Assembly: GCA_002729125.1 (NCBI GenBank)
Contig: PBTQ01000080.1
Span: 1-33,729, forward strand
Length of the DNA: 33,729 nt
Reading direction: 5' to 3'
Source of the DNA: Acidimicrobiaceae bacterium
Lineage (GTDB): Bacteria > Actinomycetota > Acidimicrobiia > Acidimicrobiales > Aldehydirespiratoraceae
A program made the translations under genes and the position numbers. The notes below the pieces were generated by a model. The model searched no databases. It was not told the origin of the DNA and saw only the letters and a program-made list of their open reading frames with translations. Below, one piece after another: positions 23,742 to 32,347 of the stretch; the first letter of the stretch is position 1; each line of letters begins with the position of its first letter.

Positions 23742-24448
23742 CGACAGAGAGCGAACCACTCCTCGACGAGGGATGCCTCACCGAAGACCTGTAGCGAGTC
23801 GACCGGCGCCCGGCCCCACATGGCGAGCATGAGTTCCGGGCCGGTGCCCTTCGCCGCTGCATCACCCTTGGCGTGCTCTTCGGCGATGACGATGCGGTCG
23901 TCCTCGACCTTCGCAGTCCACTCGCCGTCACCATCGGTGCGATGAATGTGGAATGACCCCGATGGGCGCTCGAGGCGGGCCTGCACGAATTCCTCGAAGC
24001 GTTCGGCGACAGCGTCAGCCGCTTCATCAGTGTCGATCTCGCTGGGAATGCCGGCCATCTGCTCGGCGTCGACACGGTGCACGAGATTCTCGAGGTGGAG
24101 CCGACGATGGAAATAATCGATCGACTGGGTCGTGCCCCACGACCACATTGACGTACCCGGCTCCACAGCGGCCATGGCGGCGATCACCCGATCGAGGGCG
24201 GCCTGCGCACCGGCGGCTTCCCCCCCTTCAGCGGGGCGTGGCGGCAAGTCGTCCCGGCCGGGGAACCCTTCACGCCGCTCTTCGATGATTATCGCAAGCA
24301 TGTGCCATACCCGGGTGAGGTGGCTGAGCAGCCCGGCACCATCCCAGTCGGGGCAAGAGGGAACCGGCGCCGCCATGTTCGCCGTGCACAGCGTGATGAT
24401 GCGCTCGCCGTCCTGGTGGGCCCGAGCGAGACGGATGGTGTGATCCAT
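23738..24448 (-). CDS. Maleylpyruvate isomerase family mycothiol-dependent enzyme
   Basis: The protein is 236 residues from ATG 24448. The MDMPI N-terminal four-helix domain is visible, with metal ligands His43 (LLSHLTRVWH), Glu120 and His124 (HLENLVHRVDAE), matching the H-E-H triad of the family, then the C-terminal sterol-carrier-like domain ending in LQVFGEASLVEEWFA. Such enzymes use mycothiol, the actinobacterial thiol, though not all isomerise maleylpyruvate. The frame runs back to 24523 but would overlap the divergent SDR start, so 24448 was chosen. It leads the coupled operon with the membrane protein and adenosine deaminase. Confidence 0.87.
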   Translation of the reverse strand: MDHTIRLARAHQDGERIITLCTANMAAPVPSCPDWDGAGLLSHLTRVWHMLAIIIEERREGFPGRDDLPPRPAEGGEAAGAQAALDRVIAAMAAVEPGTSMWSWGTTQSIDYFHRRLHLENLVHRVDAEQMAGIPSEIDTDEAADAVAERFEEFVQARLERPSGSFHIHRTDGDGEWTAKVEDDRIVIAEEHAKGDAAAKGTGPELMLAMWGRAPVDSLQVFGEASLVEEWFALCR

Positions 24449-24507
24449 TTGCCCAGTCTGGCCCACCGGAACGATCATCGTGCACTGCACCAAGGGGGAC
24501 TCAGCCA

Positions 24508-25302
24508 ATGCGCACCATCGCAATCAGTGGATCGGCATCAGGGATCGGCGCCGCGACTCGGGCGATGCTCGAAGCAGCCGGCGACACCGTCATCGGCATC
24601 GACCTTCGCGGTGCCGAAGTCGCCGCCGACCTCTCGACCGATCAGGGCCGAGCAAGCGCCGTCGCGGCAGTGCTCGACCGATGCGACGGCGTGCTCGACG
24701 GGCTGGTCCCCGGTGCCGGCCTCGGGCCCCCAGTTGATGCCCACCTGATCGCAGAGGTCAACTACTTCGGCAGCGAAGCGCTGCTCGACGGGCTGCGTCC
24801 GGCCCTCGCTGCGTCCGACGCGGCCTCGGTCGTCCAGATCGGCTCGAACTCCACCACGCTCACCCCCAACCTCCCCGATGAACTCGTCGACGCCTTCCTC
24901 GGCCATGACCGGGCCACGATCGACAGTGTGCTCACCGAAGCGGGGGCACCTTTCAACTCCGCCATCGCCTACGGGGCGAGCAAGACCGCCATCACCCGTT
25001 GGTGCCGTCGGGCATCGATCACCGACGAGTGGGTTGGGCAGGACATCCGTCTCAACGTGATCGCACCGGGCGCAGTGCAGACCCCACTGCTCAAAGGCGG
25101 TGACGACGACCCGACCTTCGGTCCGCTGACCTCTCAGCTGCCCGTGCCCACCGGTCGTGCCGAACCCGACGACATCGCCGCCTGGATCATGTTCATGCTC
25201 TCCCCTGCGGCCCGGTTCGCCTGTGGCTCGGTCGTCTTCGTCGACGGCGGCAGCGACGCGGTGATCCGCACCGACGACTGGCCCCGTACCTTCACGATGT
25301 GA
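24508..25302 (+). CDS. 3-alpha-hydroxysteroid dehydrogenase/carbonyl reductase-like SDR
   Basis: The protein is 264 residues. It has ISGSASGIGAATRAMLEAAG, IGIDLRGAEVAADLST, VNYFGSEALLDGLRPAL, Tyr155 and Lys159 (YGASK) and a catalytic Ser at 113 or 115. It follows the Comamonas HsdA enzyme segment by segment, including VIAPGAVQTPLL and FVDGGSDAVIR. HsdA oxidises 3-alpha-hydroxysteroids with NAD+ and reduces carbonyls. A steroid substrate fits the P450 upstream but is not proven. An AGGGGGA ribosome site precedes the ATG. It diverges from the MDMPI gene and converges with the HlyIII gene. Confidence 0.85.
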   Translation: MRTIAISGSASGIGAATRAMLEAAGDTVIGIDLRGAEVAADLSTDQGRASAVAAVLDRCDGVLDGLVPGAGLGPPVDAHLIAEVNYFGSEALLDGLRPALAASDAASVVQIGSNSTTLTPNLPDELVDAFLGHDRATIDSVLTEAGAPFNSAIAYGASKTAITRWCRRASITDEWVGQDIRLNVIAPGAVQTPLLKGGDDDPTFGPLTSQLPVPTGRAEPDDIAAWIMFMLSPAARFACGSVVFVDGGSDAVIRTDDWPRTFTM

Positions 25303-25305
25303 ACC

Positions 25306-25321
25306 CGGCGCCGATGCGCCG
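25306..25321. terminator. Weak hairpin between converging SDR and HlyIII genes
   Basis: CGGCGC (25306-25311) and GCGCCG (25316-25321) form a 6-bp stem around CGAT in the 24-nt gap between two converging genes. There is no U-tract, so it is at best a weak bidirectional terminator. Confidence 0.35.
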
Positions 25322-25326
25322 AGCGC

Positions 25327-26031
25327 TCAGACTACGCCGGAGAGATCCATCACCAGCCAGTAGTGGAGACCGGCGGAGAGCACCACGAGGAGGTGCCAGA
25401 TCTCGTGATAGCCGAACACGTCGGTCCACGGATCCGGCCGCTGGGACCCGACGATGAGGGCCCCGATCACATAGGGCAGCGCTCCACCCAACAGCAGCCA
25501 TAGCTGCGGGCTACTGAGTCCGTCGATGAGCCACGGCAAGAAGAGCAGGAAGCCCGCGCCGAAGGTCAAGAAGATCGCGTTCACCAGCCCGCGAGGAGGG
25601 TGGAACGGCAGATACTCCAGCACCACTCCCGCGGTGGCCCCCGACCAGGCGAACACGAGGAGGGTGACGCTGCGGTTGCCGTCCATCACCATGAGGGCGA
25701 CCGGTGTGGCCGATGTGGCGAACATGACAAAGATCGCCGAGTGATCGAGTCGCACCAGCATCTCGACCCGTTCGATCGGCCAATCGCGAAAATGGGTAAT
25801 CGCACTGGCCCCCAACATCACGAGCGCACCGGCCGCGAAAACCGACATAGCGATCGAGGCCTTGGTGCCGTCGGCAGCGATCACTGTCCAAATTCCGATC
25901 GGGATGCAGGCCGAAGCCGCCCAGCGATGAAGCACGCCGCGGTAACGCGGGCGGGGACGACGAAGCAAGCGCCGGGCGGCAGCGGACAGATGCTCAGCCC
26001 GAGGATCATCCTGCAGGTTGGGTGACTCCAT
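25327..26031 (-). CDS. PAQR/hemolysin III family membrane protein
   Basis: The protein is 234 residues with seven hydrophobic segments. Family landmarks are RGVLHRWAA near residue 31, ASAITHF in place of the usual SALYH, RLDHSAIFVMFATSATPVAL, and the final FGYHEIWHLLVVLSAGLHYW with the HxxxH metal site. The family resembles zinc-dependent membrane hydrolases, possibly ceramidases; the name hemolysin is historical. The ATG at 26031 lies 8 nt after a TATCCT -10 element. It diverges from the split MFS gene. Confidence 0.87.
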   Translation of the reverse strand: MESPNLQDDPRAEHLSAAARRLLRRPRPRYRGVLHRWAASACIPIGIWTVIAADGTKASIAMSVFAAGALVMLGASAITHFRDWPIERVEMLVRLDHSAIFVMFATSATPVALMVMDGNRSVTLLVFAWSGATAGVVLEYLPFHPPRGLVNAIFLTFGAGFLLFLPWLIDGLSSPQLWLLLGGALPYVIGALIVGSQRPDPWTDVFGYHEIWHLLVVLSAGLHYWLVMDLSGVV

Positions 26032-26039
26032 TGGGCGTC

Positions 26040-26058
26040 AGGATACGGGCCGTAGCAT
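26040..26058. promoter_or_regulatory. Back-to-back -10 elements for HlyIII (minus) and MFS (plus)
   Basis: The 35-nt gap between the two starts holds TATCCT on the minus strand (26045-26040), 8 nt before the HlyIII ATG at 26031, and TAGCAT on the plus strand (26053-26058), 8 nt before the MFS GTG at 26067. Both spacings fit leaderless transcripts, and one bound protein would cover both promoters. Confidence 0.45.
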
Positions 26059-26066
26059 CAGAGTTC

Positions 26067-27575
26067 GTGACCGTCATCCGAATGCATCTCGAGTGCACCG
26101 ATGCCGAACTCGCCGAACGGCGGGAGCCTCGGGTCGACATCGTCACCGAACGAGCGACCGGCACCGACGAATGGGGTCTCGAAGAGGGTCCGTTCCGCTC
26201 GTATCGACGCACGATCAACGCCACCGCTCGACCTGACGGACGCAACGAAGTCGTCGAGACAACGACCTACCGGCTCGGGATCCCCGTGTGGGGCTGGCTC
26301 TTCACCTGGCCCATACGGCGAGCGATCGCCAACCGTCAGGAACAGTTCTCGTACTGGTGGGCACCACCAGATCGCCTGTCAGCGCGCGCCGCATCGACCC
26401 TCGGCCTGCTGTGCGCCGTGCAGATCGTCGATGGCTACCTCGGCACCGTCCTCACCCAGACGCTTTCGTTCGCGGTCGACGAGTTCGGGCGGGGCAACAC
26501 TGCCCAAGGCGTCGTGTTCGGCATCGTGCGATTCGGGGTGCTCATCACCTTGATCATGTCGTTCCTCGCCGACCGCCGCGGAAGACGGCCGCTGTTGCTG
26601 TTCACCGGCGTGTCGAGCTGTGTGCTCACCTTCCTCGGGGGGCTCTCCCCCAATCTGGTCTCGCTCGGCGGCACCCAGCTTTTTGCCCGGGGCCTCTCAA
26701 CCGCGCTCGGCATCCTCATCGCGATCATGGCGGTGGAGTAAATGCCGGCTCGCAGCCGTGCGTGGGCTGCGTCTGTGCTCACCATGAGCGCCGGGCTCGG
26801 TTCCGGTATGGCGGTGTGGGTTCTGCCCCTCGCCGATCTCTCCGTCCGAGGCTGGCGAGCGATTTACCTGCTCTCGGCCCTCGGCATCGTCGTCATCGTG
26901 TGGGCATGGCGGCGCCTACCGGAAACCCGACGATTTGCCGAACATGCCGAGGAGCAGATCATCCTGAGCGACGCCGACCGAGAGCGACGTCGGATCCGTT
27001 TTGGCCTTCTCGGCACGAGTCTGCTGCTGCTTGCCCTCTTCGCGGCCCCGGCGAGTGGGTTTCACAACGAATTCCTGCGTGACGAGCGCGGCTTCAGCGG
27101 CGTTGGCATCACGGTCTTCACGCTCGTGACCGCCACGCCGATCGGGATCGGAGTGTTGATCGGCGGGCGCCTGTCCGAGACATGGGGCCGCCGCAAGACG
27201 GCGGCGCTCGGAATCATCAGCGGCGTCACGGGCATAACGCTCTCGTTCGTGTTCGCCGGTCCCGCCATGTGGGCGGCCAGGCTTGCCGGAAATATCATCG
27301 GTGCCGTCGGTGTTCCGGCGATGGCGGTCTACGGCCCTGAACTCTTCAGCACCCATGATCGCGGCCGAGCCAATGCCCTGATCGTCACCGCTGGTGTAAT
27401 TGGCAGCGCACTCGGACTCGTGAGTGTCGGTTGGCTCTCGGATCACTGGGACGCAATTGCGCCAGCGATCGCCCTGCTCGGCATCGGCCCACTCCTCGTC
27501 GCACTCCTGGTACTCACCCGATTCCCGGAGACGGCGGGTGCCGAACTCGAGGAATTGAATCCGGAAGACGCCTGA
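26067..27575 (+). pseudogene. Major facilitator transporter interrupted by in-frame TAA (split gene)
   Basis: From GTG 26067 a cytosolic stretch of about 105 residues leads to the first membrane segments (LGLLCAVQIVDGYLGTVL, then the loop FLADRRGRRPLLLF). The frame ends at TAA 26739. The very next codon is ATG 26742 in the same frame, continuing with MPARSRAWAASVLTMSAG and the second half of an MFS protein, including GGRLSETWGRRKTAALG. The joined text AVE-stop-MPARSRAW matches the EE-x-P-x-R-x-R motif of MFS sugar and organic-acid carriers, so TAA probably replaced a Glu codon. The halves total about 502 codons. Reinitiation at TAAATG might still make a second-half protein (277 residues). Confidence 0.8.
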
Positions 27576-27604
27576 CCTGTCTCCGCTCGACGGGTCCGGG
27601 CCGG

Positions 27605-27610
27605 TACCGT
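27605..27610 (+). promoter_or_regulatory. Probable -10 element of the L,D-transpeptidase gene
   Basis: TACCGT fits TANNNT and lies 7 nt before ATG 27618, supporting that ATG over the GTG at 27612. Confidence 0.42.
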
Positions 27611-27617
27611 CGTGACC

Positions 27618-28454
27618 ATGCAGCGACGTCATTTCCTGCTTGGGGCGAGCGCACTCGGGCTCACCGCCTGCGCGCAACCCGAACGCTCGCTGCTTGACGA
27701 GTGGGCGGGCACCGAACTCGAACTAGCCCCGGGCGGGCCGCGCACCACCACGACCACAACCGCCAAACCAGTGGGCGACAGCGACACCGTCGCCCCCGCC
27801 GAGGAGAACTCGCCCTACCCATTCGACGTCCCACCCGAAGATCTTCCAGGCCTGTCATTCGTCGCCGAAGCGACCATCTCGACGGTCACCGTCACCGGCT
27901 CCCCGGGTGGCGCCGACGTCCTCTTCACCTTCGACAACCCGATCCCAAGCGGCGGCCCGCTTGTCTTCCTCGTTGAGGAGTTCGACGGGCTTGAGAGCTA
28001 CCGAGTGCTCCTGCCCACCCGACCCAACGGGAACGTCGGCTGGGTCAGCGGCGCCGACGTCCTCCTCACCCGTCACAACTACAAAATCCAGGTCCGACTC
28101 GATGATTTCGTGCTGGTGCTGTCCGAACGCGGGGTCCCGATCTTCGAGACCACGGTCGGTGTGGCTCGCGAGGACGCGCCCACCCCGCTCGGCCGCTACT
28201 ACACCACCGAGTTGCTCCAACCGCCGACCCCCAACTCGGTCTACGGGACCTACGCCTACGGCCTGTCGGGCTACTCCGAGGTACTCACCGAATTTGCCGG
28301 CGGCGAAGGCCAACTCGGCATACACGGCACCAATGATCCGTCCAGCCTCGGCACCAACGTCTCGTCGGGCTGTATCCGCGTTCACAACGACGACATCAAC
28401 CTGCTTGTCGAACGGATCGGGCTACCGCTCGGTGTCCCCGTCGAGGTGATCTGA
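27618..28454 (+). CDS. L,D-transpeptidase lipoprotein (YkuD domain)
   Basis: The protein is 278 residues. The N-terminus MQRRHFLLGASALGLTAC combines a twin-arginine-like signal with a lipobox, so Cys18 would be lipid-modified and the protein exported to the outer face of the membrane. A Thr-rich linker follows. The YkuD catalytic motif is IHGTN (His236) through SSGCIRVHN (nucleophile Cys252). The enzyme would form 3-3 cross-links in peptidoglycan or attach proteins to it. A Tat lipoprotein signal is unusual for this family. It converges with the WecA-like gene with 4 nt between stops. Confidence 0.9.
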   Translation: MQRRHFLLGASALGLTACAQPERSLLDEWAGTELELAPGGPRTTTTTTAKPVGDSDTVAPAEENSPYPFDVPPEDLPGLSFVAEATISTVTVTGSPGGADVLFTFDNPIPSGGPLVFLVEEFDGLESYRVLLPTRPNGNVGWVSGADVLLTRHNYKIQVRLDDFVLVLSERGVPIFETTVGVAREDAPTPLGRYYTTELLQPPTPNSVYGTYAYGLSGYSEVLTEFAGGEGQLGIHGTNDPSSLGTNVSSGCIRVHNDDINLLVERIGLPLGVPVEVI

Positions 28455-28458
28455 GCCA

Positions 28459-29595
28459 CTACTCGTCAGCGACGACGGTCTCTTCAGTCTGAGGCGGTGT
28501 CACCGGGCGAAGACGCGGGTGGAGCACCGAGAATAGGCCAAGCGCAAGCGCCAAGATACCGATCGGAACGATCGCATCGCCATCACCGGTGTAGGTCGGG
28601 TAGAGCACCATCGCCGACAGCAGCGCCGTCCACGCCCACAGGATCAGCACGGCACGCCGGTGTCCATGCCCGAGGTTCACAAGACGGTGATGTAGGTGCT
28701 TCTTGTCGGCAGTCGACAACCGCTGGCGGCTGATTGCGCGACGCAGGATCGCCCAGAGCGTGTCGAGGATCGGTATGCCGAGGATCACCAGCGGGATGAA
28801 GATTGGGGCGAAGAAGAAAAACGCCTGGCCGGAGAACTCCGCACTGGTTCGGCCACCGACGCTCATCGTCGATGCCGCCATCAGGAGGCCGAGCAGCAAC
28901 GCTCCACCATCACCCATGAAGATCCGGGCGGGATACACGTTGTGGGGCAGGAATCCGAGGCACAACCCGAGCGCGATCACCGCCCACAGGCCACCGGGAT
29001 TCCCCGGGTCCAACACCGCCTCATCGCCGAGCCGAAGCGCGTAAAGCAGGAAGGTTCCCGCAGCGATGGCCACGATGCCCGCAGCAAGGCCGTCGAGGCC
29101 ATCGACCAGGTTCACGATGTTGGCAATGCTGATCACCCAAACGACCGTGACGAAGAACGACCAGTCGGCAGAGAGAACGAGCAGGTCGAAAAACGGCACT
29201 CGGAACACGAGAATTGACACGCCCGTAAGCGACAGGATGCTGCCCGAGAGGACCATCCCTGCCATCTTCGCTGGCGCCGAGATCTCCCGGAGATCGTCGA
29301 CGAACCCGACGCTCCACATCACGCAGGCAGCGACGACCACGCCCACCATCTCGGTGCGCGCCTCCATCACCTCAGAAAACTCGGGGTGTACGGCGGCGAT
29401 AGCCGTCGCCACGATCACACCGAGAATCATGGCCGCTCCACCCGCCGTTGGAGTGGGACTGGTGTGTACGTGGCGCTCGGAAGGCGGGACCACGGCGCCG
29501 AGGCGCGGCGCCAACCGGATCATGATTGGAACGCAAACGAAAGTGACCAGCGCTGCAGTACCACCAACGATGACGTACGCCAAGAACGAAGGCAC
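28459..29595 (-). CDS. wecA: Undecaprenyl/decaprenyl-phosphate GlcNAc-1-phosphate transferase (WecA/TagO/MraY family)
   Basis: This 378-residue membrane protein has about eleven hydrophobic segments. The family motifs are in order: TPTAGGAAM (48-56), the Asp pair 100-101 in GFVDDLREI, NLVDGLDGLAAG (162-173), FMGDGGALLLG, and the cytosolic loop KKHLHHRLVNLGH. The HLHHRL loop marks the WecA/TagO branch over MraY. It puts the first sugar phosphate on polyprenyl phosphate, starting arabinogalactan linker, teichoic or other cell-wall glycans. GTG 29595 has an AAGGA ribosome site 8 nt upstream. It follows glyA by 27 nt. Confidence 0.88.
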   Translation of the reverse strand: MPSFLAYVIVGGTAALVTFVCVPIMIRLAPRLGAVVPPSERHVHTSPTPTAGGAAMILGVIVATAIAAVHPEFSEVMEARTEMVGVVVAACVMWSVGFVDDLREISAPAKMAGMVLSGSILSLTGVSILVFRVPFFDLLVLSADWSFFVTVVWVISIANIVNLVDGLDGLAAGIVAIAAGTFLLYALRLGDEAVLDPGNPGGLWAVIALGLCLGFLPHNVYPARIFMGDGGALLLGLLMAASTMSVGGRTSAEFSGQAFFFFAPIFIPLVILGIPILDTLWAILRRAISRQRLSTADKKHLHHRLVNLGHGHRRAVLILWAWTALLSAMVLYPTYTGDGDAIVPIGILALALGLFSVLHPRLRPVTPPQTEETVVADE

Positions 29596-29622
29596 GTGAC
29601 CGTCCTTGACCTCAGGCCTCGA

Positions 29623-30876
29623 TCAGGTTCCGAGTTCCGGGTACGGCTGGAACCGGGCACACAGCGCCTTCGCCTCCATTTTCACGCCAGCGACGGCGGT
29701 GGCATCGTCCCGATTGCACAGTGCACGAGCGATGAGGTCGGCGACGACCGCCATCTCCTCGGTGCCCATGCCCTGCGTCGTGACCGCCGGGGTGCCGATC
29801 CGCACGCCCGAGGTGACAAACGGTGAGCGAGGATCATCCGGCACAGTGTTCTTGTTGAGACTGATCCCGGCATCGTCGAGCACCGCCTGGGCTTCCTTGC
29901 CGGTGAGGTCGGCATCGAAAGTGCGCAGATCGACGAGGAGCAGGTGGTTGTCGGTGCCGCCCGAGCAGAGGCGAAACCCATGACCGGCAAGCGCCTCGGC
30001 GAGTGCGGTGGCGTTGGCGACGACCTGCTGGGCATAGGCCTTGAACGACGGGTCGAGAGCCTCGCCGAAAGCGACGGCCTTCGCGGCGATGGCGTGCTCG
30101 AGTGGGCCGCCCTGCAGGCCCGGGAACATGGCCTTGTCGATGGCGGCGGCGTGCTCAGCACGGCTCAGAATACAACCACCGCGCGGGCCCCGGAGGGTCT
30201 TGTGCGTGGTGAAGGTCATGACGTCGACATACGGCATCGGGTTGGGATGCACGCCACCGGCGATCAAACCGGCGATGTGGGCGGCGTCGAACATGAGCAG
30301 GGCACCGACCTCGTCGGCGATCTCACGGAACGGCGCCGGATCGATGATGCGCGGGTACGCGGTAGCGCCGGCGACGATGAGTTTGGGCTTGTGCTCATGG
30401 GCCTTGGCGCGCACCTCTTCCATGTCGATGCGCTCGTCGCGGGCGGTCACCCCGTAGCTAACGAAGTTGTACTGCAGACCGGAGAAGTTGACCGGCGAAC
30501 CGTGGGTGAGGTGGCCGCCGTGGTCGAGGCTGAGGCCGAGGATCGTGTCGCCCGGCTCGAGGAGGGCCTGGTAGACGCCCATGTTGGCGATGGCGCCGGC
30601 GTGGGGCTGCACGTTCGCATGGTCGGCACCGAAGACCTCACAGATGCGGTCACGGGCGAGGTCCTCAAGTTGGTCGACAACCATGTTGCCGCCGTAGTAC
30701 CGCTTGCCCGGGTAGCCCTCGGAGTACTTGTTGGTGAGCACCGACCCGGTGGCCGCCATCGTGGCGAGCGAGGCGAAGTTCTCGCTGGCGATCAGCTGGA
30801 TGGTCGAGTTCTGACGAATCTCTTCATCGCGGATGAGCTTCAGGGCGGGGTCGTCGGCGCTGCTGGGCCACGGCAT
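29623..30876 (-). CDS. glyA: Serine hydroxymethyltransferase
   Basis: The protein is 417 residues, the usual length. Landmarks are LIASENFAS (28-36), [13 protein letters not shown] (51-63), [11 protein letters not shown] (88-98), FDAAHIAGL and the PLP-binding Lys226 in [12 protein letters not shown]. It interconverts serine and glycine while charging tetrahydrofolate. ATG 30876 follows a near-perfect GGAGGTGA ribosome site at the right spacing, so this gene has a leader, unlike its upstream neighbour rpiB. 78 nt separate it from rpiB. Confidence 0.96.
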   Translation of the reverse strand: MPWPSSADDPALKLIRDEEIRQNSTIQLIASENFASLATMAATGSVLTNKYSEGYPGKRYYGGNMVVDQLEDLARDRICEVFGADHANVQPHAGAIANMGVYQALLEPGDTILGLSLDHGGHLTHGSPVNFSGLQYNFVSYGVTARDERIDMEEVRAKAHEHKPKLIVAGATAYPRIIDPAPFREIADEVGALLMFDAAHIAGLIAGGVHPNPMPYVDVMTFTTHKTLRGPRGGCILSRAEHAAAIDKAMFPGLQGGPLEHAIAAKAVAFGEALDPSFKAYAQQVVANATALAEALAGHGFRLCSGGTDNHLLLVDLRTFDADLTGKEAQAVLDDAGISLNKNTVPDDPRSPFVTSGVRIGTPAVTTQGMGTEEMAVVADLIARALCNRDDATAVAGVKMEAKALCARFQPYPELGT

Positions 30877-30954
30877 GGTGTCACCTCCAAAGTGGAACGT
30901 GAGAAGCGTATCGGTGCCGCTGCACCGCAGCCGGGTCGGCGACCGAAAGAACGC

Positions 30955-31413
30955 TCAAATGTCCCGCCAGGCGGATTCGCCGTCGAGCGCGTCGAGCTTG
31001 GCGACCCGACCCTCGTGCCGGCCACCCTCGAACTCGGCAGCCAGATAGGCATCGACACAGTCCTTCGCGACTTCGGGACCGGTCAATCGTTCTCCGATAC
31101 AGATGACATTGGCGTCGTTGTGCTGCTTGGTGAGCCGGGCGCTCGTGACGTCGTGCACCGTTGCGGCCCGGATGCCGTCGATCTTGTTGGCTGCCATCGC
31201 GATGCCGATGCCGCTGCCGCAGACGCACAGACCGGCATCGGCATCGCCATCGCGGACTGCCCGCCCGACCGCAGCGCCGAAGTCGGGGTAATCAACCCGG
31301 TCGTCGGAGTCGGCGCCGCAGTCGACGATCTCATGGCCGGACGCCCGGATGTGGTCGGCGAGCTCCTGCTTGAGGTGGAACCCGGCATGATCAGAACCAA
31401 CAGCGATGCGCAC
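30955..31413 (-). CDS. rpiB: Ribose-5-phosphate isomerase B
   Basis: The protein is 152 residues. It has GSDHAGFHLK (6-15), VDYPDFG, the catalytic Cys65 in CGSGIGIAMAANK, RAATVHD, HNDANVICIGERLTG and FEGGRHEGRV. It interconverts ribose 5-phosphate and ribulose 5-phosphate in the pentose phosphate pathway. The start GTG 31413 lies 6 nt after a TAGGAT -10 element, so it probably has its own leaderless transcript within the prmC-glyA block. Confidence 0.95.
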   Translation of the reverse strand: MRIAVGSDHAGFHLKQELADHIRASGHEIVDCGADSDDRVDYPDFGAAVGRAVRDGDADAGLCVCGSGIGIAMAANKIDGIRAATVHDVTSARLTKQHNDANVICIGERLTGPEVAKDCVDAYLAAEFEGGRHEGRVAKLDALDGESAWRDI

Positions 31414-31419
31414 GCCGTG

Positions 31420-31425
31420 ATCCTA
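31420..31425 (-). promoter_or_regulatory. Probable -10 element of rpiB
   Basis: On the minus strand TAGGAT stands 6 nt before GTG 31413, in the 28-nt gap after prmC. Confidence 0.45.
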
Positions 31426-31441
31426 GGCCCGAGGCTCGCCC

Positions 31442-32347
31442 TCAGCTCCGCTTTCGGGCGACGACGGCGCGGTCGCGTCCGGCGAGATCGCCGTAAATCG
31501 ACGCCTGCCAACCGGCCTGGCGAAACCGGTCGGCGATCACTGCAGTCTGATCGGAGGCCATCTCGAGCACGACGGCACCGCCCGGCGCCACCCACTCGTC
31601 AGCCCCCTGAAGAATCGTCTGCAGTGCCTCGTCGCCGACGGGACCGGCCCGCAGCGCCTCCGCGGGCTCCCACTCGCGCACGACGGCGGGAAGCTCCTCA
31701 TCGTCGCCGATGTACGGCGGGTTGGAGACGAGAACGTCGATCGCGCCACGCAGGCTCGCCGGCAAGGCATCGAACCACGAGCCCTCGTGAAGACTCACCC
31801 GGCCGGCGGCCCGGCCGAGCCCGGCGAGGTTGGCCCGCGCCACGGCGAGCGCATCGGGAGACCGGTCGGTAGCAAGCACGCGTGCGGCGGCACACTCGGT
31901 GGCGATGGCAAAGCCGAGAGCACCGGATCCGGTGCCGAGATCAGCGACAACCACCTCACGTCCAGCGCCGCTTCGAGCGACGACTTCTTCGATCGCAAGC
32001 CCGGCAACGACCTCGGTTTCCGGCCGCGGAATCAGCACCCGACGGTCGACCATGAGATCGAGGTGACGGAATCCCCACCGGCCGACGACGTACTGGAGGG
32101 GCTCGCCGGCCTCGCGGCGGGCGACCAGTCGGTCGAACGAAGCGATGCCGCGCACGGTGACAAGGGCGTCGAGCACGCCGTGGAACTCGCTCGGCTCGCT
32201 GCCCGTGACCTCCTCGACGATGCGACGGGCGTCGATTGCCGGCGACTCGAGCCCTGCCCGGTCGAAGCGAGTGGTGGCCTCCGCAAGGAGCTCGGACCAG
32301 GCGACCGTGCCCTCGAGGTCCGCAGCCTCAGGATCGTTGTCGCTCAC
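31442..32347 (-). CDS. prmC: Release factor glutamine methyltransferase
   Basis: The protein is 301 residues. The N-terminal helical domain contains GEPLQYVVGRWGFRHLDL (81-98). The SAM loop is DLGTGSG (136-142), and the catalytic NPPY is at 209-212. PrmC methylates the Gln of the GGQ motif in release factors. It starts at GTG 32347, overlapping the prfA stop as GTGA, so the enzyme is made together with its substrate. Confidence 0.95.
   Translation of the reverse strand: MSDNDPEAADLEGTVAWSELLAEATTRFDRAGLESPAIDARRIVEEVTGSEPSEFHGVLDALVTVRGIASFDRLVARREAGEPLQYVVGRWGFRHLDLMVDRRVLIPRPETEVVAGLAIEEVVARSGAGREVVVADLGTGSGALGFAIATECAAARVLATDRSPDALAVARANLAGLGRAAGRVSLHEGSWFDALPASLRGAIDVLVSNPPYIGDDEELPAVVREWEPAEALRAGPVGDEALQTILQGADEWVAPGGAVVLEMASDQTAVIADRFRQAGWQASIYGDLAGRDRAVVARKRS

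Noticed and set aside
24449-24523. Longer N-terminus for the mycothiol-dependent enzyme
   Set aside because: It would overlap the start and ribosome site of the divergent SDR gene, and the residues are not family-like.
26739-26741. Recoding of TAA in the MFS gene
   Set aside because: The same argument applies: it is an ochre codon, and no structure of the SECIS type was seen after it.
29944-31872. Long open frame antisense to glyA, rpiB and prmC
   Set aside because: It spans three conserved housekeeping genes on the other strand and shows no domain.
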